The notes below the pieces were generated by a model that was given only the letters and a program-made list of their open reading frames with translations, had not been told where the DNA came from and ran no database searches. 64,000 bases of DNA. Origin: Saccharopolyspora_C sp047200635 (GTDB lineage: Bacteria > Actinomycetota > Actinomycetes > Mycobacteriales > Pseudonocardiaceae). Numbering within the stretch: the stretch's first letter is position 1; the number at the start of each line of letters is the position of its first letter. Below are positions 16,209 to 25,203 of this stretch, one piece after another. Both the position numbers and the translations under genes were made by a program. The stretch lies in the NCBI RefSeq assembly GCF_047200635.1, contig NZ_JBJZOI010000021.1:65269-129268 (forward strand), given 5' to 3'.

Positions 16209-17081
16209 ATGGCCGCCACCACCGAGCAGCACCTGCCACCGCCGACCGCGTGGCGGCGCAGGTGGTCGGCGCTGTTCTCCCGTCCCGGTGACGCGCTGGC
16301 CGACCTGGGCGGGCAGCTGTCGTTCTTCCTGCGGGCGGTGGCGCTGGCCCCGCTGACGTTGCGGAAGTACCCCCGGGAGACCGGGCGGCTGCTGACCGAG
16401 GTGATGTTCGGCAGCGGAGCGCTCGCCGTCATCGGCGGCACCCTCGGCGTGATGATCGGGATGACGGTGTGCACCGGGGCGATCGTGGGCCTGCAGGGCT
16501 ACTCGTCGCTGGACCAGCTGGGGACCTCCGCGCTCACCGGGTTCATCGCCGCCTACTTCGACACCCGGGAGGTCGCGCCGCTGTCGGCGGGACTGGCGCT
16601 GTCGGCGACGGTCGGGTGCGGATTCACCGCGCAGCTCGGGGCGATGCGGATCTCCGACGAGATCGACGCGCTGGAGGTGATGGGGGTGCGCACGGTCCCG
16701 TACCTGGTGACCAGCCGGGTGCTCGCCGGGTTGGCCGCGGTGGTGCCGCTGTACGTGGTCGGACTGCTGGGCTCCTACTTCGCCTCGCGGCAGATCACGG
16801 TGTGGTTCTACGGGCAGTCGGCGGGCACCTACGACCACTACTTCCACCTGTTCCTGCCGCCGCAGGACGTGCTGTGGTCGTTCGGGAAGGTGCTCGCGTT
16901 CAGCCTCGTGGTGATCCTGACGCACTGCTACTACGGCTACACCGCGCGCGGTGGCCCGGCGGGTGTCGGTGTCGCGGTCGGGCGGGCCGTGCGGACCTCG
17001 ATCGTGCTGGTCGCGGTGCTGGACTTCTTCCTGAGCCTGGCGATCTGGGGCTCGACCACCACCGTCCGGATCGCGGGGTAG
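16209..17081 (+). CDS. yrbE4B: Mce4 ABC-importer permease YrbE4B
   Basis: The second MlaE/YrbE permease, 290 residues. It has the same coupling segment (SDEIDALEVMGV) and a string of hydrophobic helices such as SGALAVIGGTLGVMIGMTV and SIVLVAVLDFFLSLAIWG. It would pair with YrbE4A in the inner membrane below the Mce4A-F tube. The start ATG at 16209 is 4 bp after yrbE4A, and mce4A begins 4 bp after its stop, so the operon is tightly coupled. Confidence 0.93.
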   Translation: MAATTEQHLPPPTAWRRRWSALFSRPGDALADLGGQLSFFLRAVALAPLTLRKYPRETGRLLTEVMFGSGALAVIGGTLGVMIGMTVCTGAIVGLQGYSSLDQLGTSALTGFIAAYFDTREVAPLSAGLALSATVGCGFTAQLGAMRISDEIDALEVMGVRTVPYLVTSRVLAGLAAVVPLYVVGLLGSYFASRQITVWFYGQSAGTYDHYFHLFLPPQDVLWSFGKVLAFSLVVILTHCYYGYTARGGPAGVGVAVGRAVRTSIVLVAVLDFFLSLAIWGSTTTVRIAG

Positions 17082-17085
17082 CGGC

Positions 17086-18444
17086 GTGGGCGGACGCGGG
17101 CGCGGCGGCGGGCGACGCCGGAACCAGGCGCTGGGACTGGTGTTCCTGCTGTTCTCGGGACTGTTCGTCGCCGCGATGATCGGCTTCTACCGGCAGTCGT
17201 TCACCCCGGTGGTGCCCGTGGTGCTGCACACCGACCGGGCGGGCAACGAGATGCGGGCGGGCGCCGACGTGAAGGCGCGCGGGGTGGTCGTCGGCCGGGT
17301 GAGCTCGGTGGAACCGGGACCGGGCCGGGCGACCCTGCACCTGGCGCTGCGGCCCGAGCTGGTGGAGCTCATCCCGGCGGACACCTCGGCGCGGCTGCTG
17401 CCGAAGACCCTGTTCGGCGAGCGCTACGTGGCGCTGGCCTTCCCGGTCGCGGCGGGATCCGGCCCGCACCTGACCAGCGGAGCGGTGATCCCGCAGGACC
17501 GCAGCGCGGCGGCGATCGAGATCGAGCGGGTGCTCGACGACCTGCTGCCGCTGCTGCAGGCGGTGCGACCGCAGCAGCTGGCGACCACCCTGGACGCCGT
17601 CGCCGGGACCCTGCGGGGGCGCGGCGAGCAGCTGGGCGGGACGATCCGTCGGCTCGACGACTACCTGGGCCGGTTCAACCCCGCGCTGCCCCGGCTGGAG
17701 TCGGTGCTCGGCCGCGTCGACGAGGTCGCCCGCACCTACCACGAGGCGGTGCCCGACCTGCTCAGCGCGCTGCGGGACGTCACCACCACGAGCGGCACCC
17801 TCGTCGAGCGCGAGGACCAGTTGCGGCAGGTCTGGAACGCCACCCGGGTGACCGCCGTGAACGCGAGCGCCTTCCTGGAGGCCAACCAGGACAACCTGAT
17901 CCGGCTCAGCGCCGAGTCGCGGCCGGTGCTGGAGCTGCTCGGCCGGTACGCCCCGCAGTACACCTGCGTGCTCGACCAGCTGGCCGCCAGCATCCCCCTC
18001 GCCGAGCGCGCCTTCGGCGAGGGCGACGCGAACCCGATGCAGAAGGTGACCATCGAGGTCACCGGCAGCCGCGGCGAGTACCTGCCCGGCGTGGACGAAC
18101 CCCGCTACGAGGACACCCGGGGCCCGCGCTGCTACCCGTGGGTGGAACCGCCGGACCGCTTCCCGCAGTACCCGCCGGGCGGGCCGCTGCGGGACGGGTC
18201 CTCGCACCCGCCGCCCCCGCGCGGGCCGGGGGAGCAACCTCCCGCCGACGCCCCGGCCCCGACCTCGCCCCAGTCGGCCGGCACCACCTCGGGCGGGCCG
18301 CTGGCGGCGAACTCGCCCGCCGAGCGGGAGCTCGTCGCCGCGCTGCTCGCTCCCGGGCTGGGCCGCGCACCGGCGCGGGTGCCGGGCTGGAGCAGCGTGC
18401 TCGTCGGCCCCGTCTTCCGGGGAGCGGAGGTGATCGTGCGATGA
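17086..18444 (+). CDS. mce4A: Mce4A substrate-binding subunit
   Basis: A 452-residue exported Mce protein. An N-terminal basic stretch leads to one membrane helix (ALGLVFLLFSGLFVAAMIGF, about 14-33). The MlaD-type MCE domain follows (about 40-120; AGNEMRAGADVKARGVVVGRV). Next comes the helical region that forms the tube, then a Pro/Ser/Thr-rich tail from about residue 350 (HPPPPRGPGEQPPAD). As first Mce of the hexamer it would contribute to the channel that carries sterol from the cell envelope to YrbE4AB. It starts with GTG and its stop overlaps the mce4B ATG (ATGA). The proline-rich tail likely contacts the outer envelope. Confidence 0.9.
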   Translation: MGGRGRGGGRRRNQALGLVFLLFSGLFVAAMIGFYRQSFTPVVPVVLHTDRAGNEMRAGADVKARGVVVGRVSSVEPGPGRATLHLALRPELVELIPADTSARLLPKTLFGERYVALAFPVAAGSGPHLTSGAVIPQDRSAAAIEIERVLDDLLPLLQAVRPQQLATTLDAVAGTLRGRGEQLGGTIRRLDDYLGRFNPALPRLESVLGRVDEVARTYHEAVPDLLSALRDVTTTSGTLVEREDQLRQVWNATRVTAVNASAFLEANQDNLIRLSAESRPVLELLGRYAPQYTCVLDQLAASIPLAERAFGEGDANPMQKVTIEVTGSRGEYLPGVDEPRYEDTRGPRCYPWVEPPDRFPQYPPGGPLRDGSSHPPPPRGPGEQPPADAPAPTSPQSAGTTSGGPLAANSPAERELVAALLAPGLGRAPARVPGWSSVLVGPVFRGAEVIVR

Positions 18445-19478
18445 GAGCGGGGCTCACCGGACCGCTGATCAAGCTGGCGGCGTTCACGCTCGTCACCGCC
18501 CTGCTCACCGGGGCGCTGGCGATGACCATCGCCGTCGGCGGCGGCGGGTCCACCACCGGTTACGCCGCCGAGTTCGACGACGTCTCGGGGCTCGGCGAGG
18601 GCGACGAGGTGCGCATCGCCGGGGTGCGGGTGGGTGCGGTCACCTCGCTGGAGGTGGTCGACGACCGCCGCGCGCTGGCCCGCTTCGAGGTCGACGCGGA
18701 GCGGCGGCTGCCCGTCGACACCGTCGCCGCCGTGAAGTACCGCGACCTCGCCGGGCAGCGCTACCTCGCGCTGGACGCGGCGCTGGAGCCCGGCGAACCG
18801 CTGCTCGCGGCGGACGCGACGCTGCCGGTCGCCCAGACCCGGCCCGCGCTGGACCTGACCGCGCTGTTCAACGGCTTCCAGCCGTTGCTGCGCGCCCTCG
18901 ACCCCGCCGACGTCAACGCGCTCTCCGGCGAGCTGATCCAGGTGCTGCAGGGCGAGGGCGGGACCGTGCGGAGCGTCCTCGCGCACACCGCCTCGCTCAC
19001 CGGCACCCTCGCGGAGAAGGACGAGGTGATCGGCCAGGTCATCGGCAACCTCAACGCCGTGCTCGGGCAGGTCGCCGTCCGCGGCCCGCAGCTGGGCGGG
19101 CTCGTCGACGCGCTGCAACGGCTCGTCACCGGTCTCGCCGAGCAGCGCCGGCCGATCGGGGAGGCCGTCGCCGCGCTCGACGAGCTCACCGGCACCACCG
19201 CCGGGTTGCTGTCCGAGGCCCGCCCGCCGCTGCGCGAGGACGTCGCCGCGCTCGGCGACCTCGCCGCGAACGTGCGGGCGGAGTCGCCTCGGCTGGAGCA
19301 CGACCTGCGGACGCTGCCGGAGCGGCTGGACTCGCTGACCCGCACGGTCAGCTACGGGAGCTGGTTCAACTTCTACCTGTGCCGGCTCACCGGCACCGTG
19401 GGCATCTCCGGCCTGGACGTCCGGGCGCAGGTGCTGCCGCTGCCCCCGACCGAGCTGCCGGAGAGGTGCCGCCCATGA
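18441..19478 (+). CDS. mce4B: Mce4B substrate-binding subunit
   Basis: A 345-residue Mce-family protein. The N-terminal membrane anchor LIKLAAFTLVTALLTGALAM is at about residues 9-28, the MCE domain at about 40-115 (VSGLGEGDEVRIAGVRVGAV). A long helical region and the conserved C-terminal SWFNFYLCRL block follow, the latter also seen in Mce4C (RWFDGYLCGL). It begins inside the mce4A stop and ends inside the mce4C start, both 4-bp overlaps. Part of the hexameric sterol-transport tube. Confidence 0.9.
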   Translation: MRAGLTGPLIKLAAFTLVTALLTGALAMTIAVGGGGSTTGYAAEFDDVSGLGEGDEVRIAGVRVGAVTSLEVVDDRRALARFEVDAERRLPVDTVAAVKYRDLAGQRYLALDAALEPGEPLLAADATLPVAQTRPALDLTALFNGFQPLLRALDPADVNALSGELIQVLQGEGGTVRSVLAHTASLTGTLAEKDEVIGQVIGNLNAVLGQVAVRGPQLGGLVDALQRLVTGLAEQRRPIGEAVAALDELTGTTAGLLSEARPPLREDVAALGDLAANVRAESPRLEHDLRTLPERLDSLTRTVSYGSWFNFYLCRLTGTVGISGLDVRAQVLPLPPTELPERCRP

Positions 19479-20494
19479 GCACCGCGTTGCGCGACCGGGA
19501 CCAGGCCGCCGTGGGCGTCGTCGCCCTCGCGCTGCTCACCGCGGTGACGCTGCTCGCCTTCTTCGCCCACGACCTGCCGCTGCTGGGCCGTGGCACCAGC
19601 TATTCGGCCCGGTTCACCGAATCCGCCGGGCTCGCCCCCGGCGACGAGGTGGAGCTGGCCGGGGTGCGGGTCGGGGAGGTCACCGACGTCGGTCTGGACG
19701 GGGACCGGGTGCTGGTGCGGTTCCGGGTGCGGGACGTGCGGATCGGCGACCGCAGCCGGGTCTCCATCGAGATCAAGACGCTGCTCGGCGCGAAGAACCT
19801 GGCGCTGCGCCCGGACGGCGCCGGGGAGCAGGAGCCGGGCGAACCGATCCCGGCCTCCCGCACGGACGTGCCGTTCGACATCCCCGACGCGCTCGACCAG
19901 CTCGCCCGCAGCGCCGAGCAGCTCGACCCCGCGCGGCTCGGCCGCAGCTTCGCGGTGCTCGCCGAGAGCCTGCGCGGCGCCCCCGAGCACCTCGGCGGTG
20001 CGGTCGACGGGCTCTCCGCGCTGTCGCGCACCATCGCCTCCCGGGACGCGGAGCTGGCCGAGGTGGTGCACCGCGCCGCCGACGTCAGCGGCGTCGTCGC
20101 GCGGCGCGACGACCAGGTGGCGAAGCTGATCGACGACGGGAGCCTGCTGCTGGCGGAGCTCCAGCGGCGCCGCGAGGCGATCTCCTCGCTGCTGCGCGGC
20201 ACCGAGGCCGTCTCGGCCCAGCTGCGCGGGCTCATCGCCGACAACCAGCAGCGGTTGAACCCGGCGCTCGCCGAACTCGCCCAGGTCACCGAGATGTTGC
20301 GGCGCAACCAGAACCAGCTGGGCGCCACCATCGCCGCGCTGGAGCCCTACGTCACCGGGTTCAACAACACGGTCGGCAACGGCCGCTGGTTCGACGGCTA
20401 CCTGTGCGGACTGCTGCCGCCCTCGGTGAGCGCCGGGCCGGTGGGGATCAACCCGGAGGGCTGCGACCTGAGCCGCCCCGGAGGTGGACCATGA
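19475..20494 (+). CDS. mce4C: Mce4C substrate-binding subunit
   Basis: A 339-residue Mce-family protein. The membrane helix VGVVALALLTAVTLLAFF is at about residues 13-30. The MCE domain (AGLAPGDEVELAGVRVGEV, about 50-120) includes the IEIKTLLGAKNLAL beta segment. A long heptad-like helical region comes next, then a NGRWFDGYLCGL block. Coupled by 4-bp overlaps to mce4B and mce4D. It has no lipobox. Confidence 0.9.
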   Translation: MSTALRDRDQAAVGVVALALLTAVTLLAFFAHDLPLLGRGTSYSARFTESAGLAPGDEVELAGVRVGEVTDVGLDGDRVLVRFRVRDVRIGDRSRVSIEIKTLLGAKNLALRPDGAGEQEPGEPIPASRTDVPFDIPDALDQLARSAEQLDPARLGRSFAVLAESLRGAPEHLGGAVDGLSALSRTIASRDAELAEVVHRAADVSGVVARRDDQVAKLIDDGSLLLAELQRRREAISSLLRGTEAVSAQLRGLIADNQQRLNPALAELAQVTEMLRRNQNQLGATIAALEPYVTGFNNTVGNGRWFDGYLCGLLPPSVSAGPVGINPEGCDLSRPGGGP

Positions 20495-21666
20495 CCGGAC
20501 GTCCCGCCCCCACCGCGCTGCTCGCCTGCGGTTGCGCGCTGGTGCTGCTGCTCAGCGGCGCCCTGTGGTGGGTGCTGCGGGAGCCGGGCACCCGGATCAC
20601 CGCGCACTTCGACCGGGCCGTGGGCCTCTACCAGCACTCCGCCGTGCGGGTGCTGGGCGTGGAGGTAGGCCACGTCGCCTCCGTCGTCCCGGCGGGCGGG
20701 CACGTCCGCGTCGAGCTGGTGGTGGACCGCGAGGTGCGGATCCCGGCCGACGCCGAGGCCGTGCTGGTCGCGCCGAGCCTCGTCAGCGACCGCTACGTGC
20801 AGCTCACCCCGGCCTACTCCGGCGGGCCGGAGCTGCCCGCCGGGGCGGTGCTCGGCGAGGACCGCACGATGGTGCCTGCCGATCTCGACGACCTCTACCG
20901 CAGCGCCAACGCGCTGACGCGGGCGCTCGGCCCGGACGGGGCGAACCGCGACGGCGCGCTCGCGGACCTGCTGGACGTGAGCGCGGCGAGCCTGGACGGC
21001 AACGGGGCGAAGCTGAACGAGACGATCCGCCGCCTCGGTGACCTCTCCGGCGCGCTGCGGCACTCGCAGGGGGACCTGTTCACCACGGTCGACCGGCTCA
21101 ACGAGTTCACCGCCGTGCTGGCCGCGAACGACGCGCAGGTGCGGGACTTCCAGGGGCGGCTGGCCGACGTCTCCGGCTTCCTGGCCGACGAGCGGCGGCA
21201 GACCGCCGCCTCGCTGAGCGCGCTGGCGACGGCCCTCACCGAGCTGGAGGCGTTCGTGCGGGACAACCGGGAGCTGGTGGCGTCCAACGTGGACGGATTG
21301 GCGGACGTCACCCGGGTGTTGGTGGACCAGCGCGCGGCGCTGGGCGAGGTGCTCGACATCGCGCCCACCGGGATGAGCAACTTCCTCAACGCCTACGACT
21401 CCGCGTCCGGTTCGGTCGCGGTGCGCGCCAACCTCAACGAGCTCACCAACCCGCCGGTGCTCGTGGTGTGCGCGTTGCTGGAGCACGCCACCCCGGCGCA
21501 GATCCCACCGCGGCTGCGGAAGTCCTGCGACGGGCTGGCCGGGCTGCTGGACGGGACGCTGCGGCTGCCCTCGGCGGCGGAGGCCGTCCAGCACCTCGGC
21601 CAGGGCGAGCCACCCCCGCTGCCGCTGCCGCTGACCGGCGCGATGCCGGGGACGGGGGGCCCGTGA
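20491..21666 (+). CDS. mce4D: Mce4D substrate-binding subunit
   Basis: A 391-residue Mce-family protein with anchor ALLACGCALVLLLSGALWWV (about 8-27). Its MCE domain (AVGLYQHSAVRVLGVEVGHV) contains the VLVAPSLVSDRYVQL segment typical of Mce4D and its paralogues. The C-terminal region ends Pro-rich (GEPPPLPLPLTG). The cysteine in the N-terminal helix (LLACGC) is not in a convincing lipobox. Start and stop overlap neighbours by 4 and 1 bp. Confidence 0.9.
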   Translation: MTGRPAPTALLACGCALVLLLSGALWWVLREPGTRITAHFDRAVGLYQHSAVRVLGVEVGHVASVVPAGGHVRVELVVDREVRIPADAEAVLVAPSLVSDRYVQLTPAYSGGPELPAGAVLGEDRTMVPADLDDLYRSANALTRALGPDGANRDGALADLLDVSAASLDGNGAKLNETIRRLGDLSGALRHSQGDLFTTVDRLNEFTAVLAANDAQVRDFQGRLADVSGFLADERRQTAASLSALATALTELEAFVRDNRELVASNVDGLADVTRVLVDQRAALGEVLDIAPTGMSNFLNAYDSASGSVAVRANLNELTNPPVLVVCALLEHATPAQIPPRLRKSCDGLAGLLDGTLRLPSAAEAVQHLGQGEPPPLPLPLTGAMPGTGGP

Positions 21667-22790
21667 TGCGCCGGGCCCGGTGGACCTGCTGCGCGCTGGT
21701 GCCGCTGCTGCTCACCGGCTGCGGAGCCTCGCTCCAGGACGTCCCGCTGCCCGGCGGCGCGGACCTCGGCGAGCGCCCCTACGAGGTGCGGGTGCGGTTC
21801 ACCGACGTGCTCGACCTGGTGCCGCAGGCGGGGGTGAAGGTCAACGACGTGCCCGTGGGCGCGGTGCGCGGCGTCGAGCTCGCGCCGGACAACGCCACGG
21901 CGGTGGTGACCCTGGTGGTCAACGGCGGCGTGGAGCTGCCGGCCAACGCCGACGCGCGGCTGCGCCAGTCCAGCCTGCTGGGGGAGAAGTTCGTCGAACT
22001 GGCCCCGCCCGCCGCCGGGCCCGCGCGGGGGAGGCTGCGCGACGGCGCCGAGATCCCGCTGGAGCGCACCAACCGCAACCCGCAGGTGGAGGAGGTGCTG
22101 GGGGCGCTGTCGCTGCTGCTCGACGGCGGCGGCCTGGGCAAGCTCAACGGGATCGTCGACGAGCTGAACCGCGCGCTGGCCGGCAACGAGCCGCGGACCC
22201 GCTCCCTGCTGTCCAGGGTGGACGAAGCGGTCACCCGGCTGGACGGGCAGAAGCGGGACATCACCCGCGCGCTGGACGGGCTGAACCGGCTCGCCGCGGA
22301 CCTGCGGGCGCAGACCGGTGACCTCGTCACCGGCCTGGACGGGCTCGCCCCCGGGTTGCGGGTGGTCGAGCGCCAGCGCGGGCAGCTCGTGGGGATGCTG
22401 CGTTCGCTGGACCGGTTCTCCCAGGTCTCGGTGGACGTGGTGAACGCGAGCGGGCAGGACCTGGTCGCGGACCTGCGGGCGCTGGAGCCCACGCTGCGCG
22501 AGCTCGCCCGTGCCGGGACGGACCTGCCGAAGGCGATCGGCTACCTGGCCAGCTACCCGTTCCCGGAGAACGCGATGGTCCCGCTCAAGGGCGATTTCGT
22601 GAACGTGGACGTGGATCTGGACCTCGACCTGACCAGCGTGCTGGGCAACCTCGCGAACAGCTCGGGGCCGCTGCTGCCGATCCCGGGGCTCTCGGCCAGC
22701 ACGCCCCTGCCCGCGCTGCCACTGCCACCCGCGCCGCCCACGGCGGGACGACCGGGCGGGCTGCTCGACGGACTGCTGGGAGGTTCCTGA
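21666..22790 (+). CDS. mce4E: Mce4E lipoprotein subunit
   Basis: A 374-residue Mce protein with a lipoprotein signal peptide: MRRARWTCC, a hydrophobic core ALVPLLLTG and a lipobox LTGC with Cys19 as the acylated residue. This is the standard feature of MceE/LprN proteins. The MCE domain is at about 38-110 (DVLDLVPQAGVKVNDVPVGAV, QSSLLGEKFVEL). The C-terminus is rich in Leu/Pro. Its ATG overlaps the mce4D stop by one base (TGATG), and its own stop overlaps mce4F likewise. Confidence 0.92.
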   Translation: MRRARWTCCALVPLLLTGCGASLQDVPLPGGADLGERPYEVRVRFTDVLDLVPQAGVKVNDVPVGAVRGVELAPDNATAVVTLVVNGGVELPANADARLRQSSLLGEKFVELAPPAAGPARGRLRDGAEIPLERTNRNPQVEEVLGALSLLLDGGGLGKLNGIVDELNRALAGNEPRTRSLLSRVDEAVTRLDGQKRDITRALDGLNRLAADLRAQTGDLVTGLDGLAPGLRVVERQRGQLVGMLRSLDRFSQVSVDVVNASGQDLVADLRALEPTLRELARAGTDLPKAIGYLASYPFPENAMVPLKGDFVNVDVDLDLDLTSVLGNLANSSGPLLPIPGLSASTPLPALPLPPAPPTAGRPGGLLDGLLGGS

Positions 22791-23956
22791 TGCTGGCCAG
22801 GCCGATCCAGATCAGGCTCGGGTTGTTCCTGCTCATCGCGGTGCTCGGGATCGGGTTCACCGGCGCCCGCTACGCGGGTCTGGACCGGCTGGTCGGCGGT
22901 GGCGGTTACGCGGTGGTCGTGCGGCTGCCCGAGTCCGGCGGAGTCTTCGTCAACTCCGAGGTCACCTACCGCGGGGTCGCGGTCGGCCGGGTCACCGGGC
23001 TGCGGCTCACCGAGCGCGGCGCGGCCGCCGACCTGCACATCGACGACACCGCCCCGCCGATCCCCGCCGACACCCGGGCCGCCGTGGCGAACCGCTCGGC
23101 GGTGGGCGAGCAGTACCTCGACCTGCGCCCGGAGCACCAGCGCGGCCCGGTGCTCGCGGACGGTTCGGTGATCCCCGCCGAGCGCGCCGAACTCCCACCC
23201 CCGCCGGAATCGGTGCTGCTGAACCTGGACCGGCTGGTCGCCGACGTGCCGCTGGACTCGCTGCGCACCGTCGTCGAGGAGTCCGGCACCGCGTTCCGGG
23301 GCAGCGGCCCGCACCTGCGGCGGCTGCTGGACAGCACCGGTTCGCTCGTCGAGGCCGCCGACCGGAGCCTGCCGCAGACCACCTCGCTGCTGGAGAACGC
23401 CGACGTGGTGCTGCGGACCCAGCAGGAGCAGGGCGCGGAGATCACCGAGTTCGGCGCCGGCCTGCGCGAGGTGGCCGCGCAGCTGAGGAGCTCCGATCCC
23501 GACCTGCGGCGGCTCATCGACGCCGCGCCCCCGGCGGCCGGGCAGCTGGACGCGCTGCTGCGCACCAGCGGCGGCGGGCTCGCCGCGACCACCGCGAACC
23601 TGCTCACCACGGTGCGCCTGATGCACGTGCGCACCCCGGCGCTGGAGAACGTCCTGGTGGCGATGCCGATGCTGGCGAGCGCCAGCCACAGCGCGCAGGA
23701 CGGCGACGGCCGCGGGCACCTGGGCGTGGTGCTCAACTTCTTCAACCCGCTGGCCTGCGAGAAGGGCTACGAGGGCACCGTGCGCCGACCCGGCAGCGAC
23801 ATCACCCCGGTCCCGGCCAACCGGGACCTGCACTGCGCCGAGCCGCCCGGCAGCGAGATCAACGTGCGCGGTTCCGCGAACGTACCCCGAGCGCCGCTCC
23901 CGGACGCGGTCGCCGTGCCGGAGCAGCCGGAGCCGCTCCCGTTCCCGCTGCGCTAG
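22790..23956 (+). CDS. mce4F: Mce4F substrate-binding subunit
   Basis: A 388-residue Mce protein, last of the set. The anchor IRLGLFLLIAVLGIGFTGARY is at about 8-28, the MCE domain at about 38-115 (GGVFVNSEVTYRGVAVGRV, ANRSAVGEQYLDL). The C-terminal half contains an ACEKGYEGT...CAEPPG pair of cysteines that may form a disulphide outside the membrane. It closes the operon: the next genes are convergent. The Mce-associated (Mas/Mam) genes that follow mce4F in mycobacteria are absent here. Confidence 0.9.
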   Translation: MLARPIQIRLGLFLLIAVLGIGFTGARYAGLDRLVGGGGYAVVVRLPESGGVFVNSEVTYRGVAVGRVTGLRLTERGAAADLHIDDTAPPIPADTRAAVANRSAVGEQYLDLRPEHQRGPVLADGSVIPAERAELPPPPESVLLNLDRLVADVPLDSLRTVVEESGTAFRGSGPHLRRLLDSTGSLVEAADRSLPQTTSLLENADVVLRTQQEQGAEITEFGAGLREVAAQLRSSDPDLRRLIDAAPPAAGQLDALLRTSGGGLAATTANLLTTVRLMHVRTPALENVLVAMPMLASASHSAQDGDGRGHLGVVLNFFNPLACEKGYEGTVRRPGSDITPVPANRDLHCAEPPGSEINVRGSANVPRAPLPDAVAVPEQPEPLPFPLR

Positions 23957-24057
23957 CCGGGCGCGCGCCCGCCGCGTGGCCCCGGACGTCCGGCCCGCAC
24001 CGGCCCGCGACGAGGCTCCCGGGTCCGGAGGGGGTGGGGGATCGCGTGCTGCGGCGG

Positions 24058-24082
24058 CGTCGCCGGGCACGCCGGGGCGACG
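24058..24082. terminator. Hairpin between mce4F and fadE33-like gene
   Basis: CGTCGCC (24058-24064) pairs with GGCGACG (24076-24082) around an inner GGC/GCC pair. It lies in the 146-bp convergent gap, which also contains GC-only palindromes at about 23958-23971 and 23985-23994. Confidence 0.45.
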
Positions 24083-24102
24083 GCGCTCCGGTGGGCAGCG
24101 GG

Positions 24103-25188
24103 TCAGTCCAGGAGCCGTTCCAGGCGTTCGCGGTGCCGGCGGGGAGTGCCGAAGAGGTGGGCGGAGCCGTGGGCCCGCTTGAGGTGCAGGTGGGCCTCGT
24201 GCTCCCAGGTGATGCCGAGCGCGCCGTGCAGCTGGACCCCCTCGGCGGCGACGTCCTGGTAGGTCTCGCAGCACAGCGACTTCGCCATCGCCGCCCACTC
24301 CGGCCCCCGCTCGTCGCGGACGGCGACCGCCCACGCCGCCGCCTGAGCGAGGGAGCGCGCGGTTTCCACCGCCGCGAGCAGGTCCGCCAGCCGGTGCTTG
24401 ATCGCCTGGAAGGAGCCGATGGGGCGGCCGAACTGCTCGCGCGCCCCGACGTGACCCACGATCTCGTGGAGCCACCGGTCGGCAGCGCCCACGCACTCCG
24501 CGGACAGCAGCACGGCGGCCGCGTCGAGACAGCGCTCCAGCACCGGCCCGGCGGCACCGCTGATCCGCCGCGCCGGGGCCTCGGTGAGCACCAGCCGGGC
24601 CAGCGGCCGGGTCGGGTCCAGCGGGGTCTCCGGGCGCATCGACCCGGCCCCCGCCGCCAGCTCGAACAACCCCGGCCCCTCGTCGGCGGCGGCCACGACC
24701 AGCACCAGGTCCGCCAGGTGGCCGTCGAGCACGAAGGTCTTCTCCCCGGTCAGCAGCCACTCGGCGCCATCCGGTGCGGCCTCGGTCGCGCAACCGGCCG
24801 TGCTCCACCACTGCCGGGCTTCCGCCCAGGCCAGCGCGGGAATCCGCTCCCCGGCGGCGATCCCGGGCAGCGACCCGGCCGGATCACCGGCGGCCAGCAG
24901 CGCCTCGGCCGCCAGCGCGGTGCCGATGAACGGGACCGGCACCAGCCTGCGGCCCAGCTCCTCGGCGACCACGCAGCTCTCCAGCAAGCTCGCCCCGCTG
25001 CCGCCGAACTCCTCGGGCACGGCGAGCCCGGCCGCGCCGATCTCGCCCGCCAGCCGCCGCCACAGCGCGGCGTCGTGGCCGGAACCGGGCTTCTCCGGCG
25101 GTGGGACGCGCGGACCGCCCGCGCGGTCGACCAGGCCGCGCACGGCGGCTCGCAGGTCCTGCTGCTGCTCGGTGAACGCGAAGCGCAC
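24103..25188 (-). CDS. fadE33: Acyl-CoA dehydrogenase, FadE33-like subunit
   Basis: A 361-residue acyl-CoA dehydrogenase-fold protein: PEEFGGSGASLLESCVVAEELGR in the N-terminal helical domain, EWLLTGEKTFVLDG in the middle, and REQFGRPIGSFQAIKHRLADL plus VQLHGALGITWEHEAHLHLKRA near the C-terminus. GTG at 25188 has GGGAGGACC upstream. It is third in a fadE31-fadE32-fadE33 run, the order seen in M. tuberculosis. There these genes belong to the KstR2 regulon and act late in ring C/D degradation. The number is assigned by order, so FadE32 and FadE33 could be swapped. Probably a heteromer subunit. Confidence 0.75.
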   Translation of the reverse strand: MRFAFTEQQQDLRAAVRGLVDRAGGPRVPPPEKPGSGHDAALWRRLAGEIGAAGLAVPEEFGGSGASLLESCVVAEELGRRLVPVPFIGTALAAEALLAAGDPAGSLPGIAAGERIPALAWAEARQWWSTAGCATEAAPDGAEWLLTGEKTFVLDGHLADLVLVVAAADEGPGLFELAAGAGSMRPETPLDPTRPLARLVLTEAPARRISGAAGPVLERCLDAAAVLLSAECVGAADRWLHEIVGHVGAREQFGRPIGSFQAIKHRLADLLAAVETARSLAQAAAWAVAVRDERGPEWAAMAKSLCCETYQDVAAEGVQLHGALGITWEHEAHLHLKRAHGSAHLFGTPRRHRERLERLLD

Positions 25189-25203
25189 GAGGTCCTCCCG
25201 GGG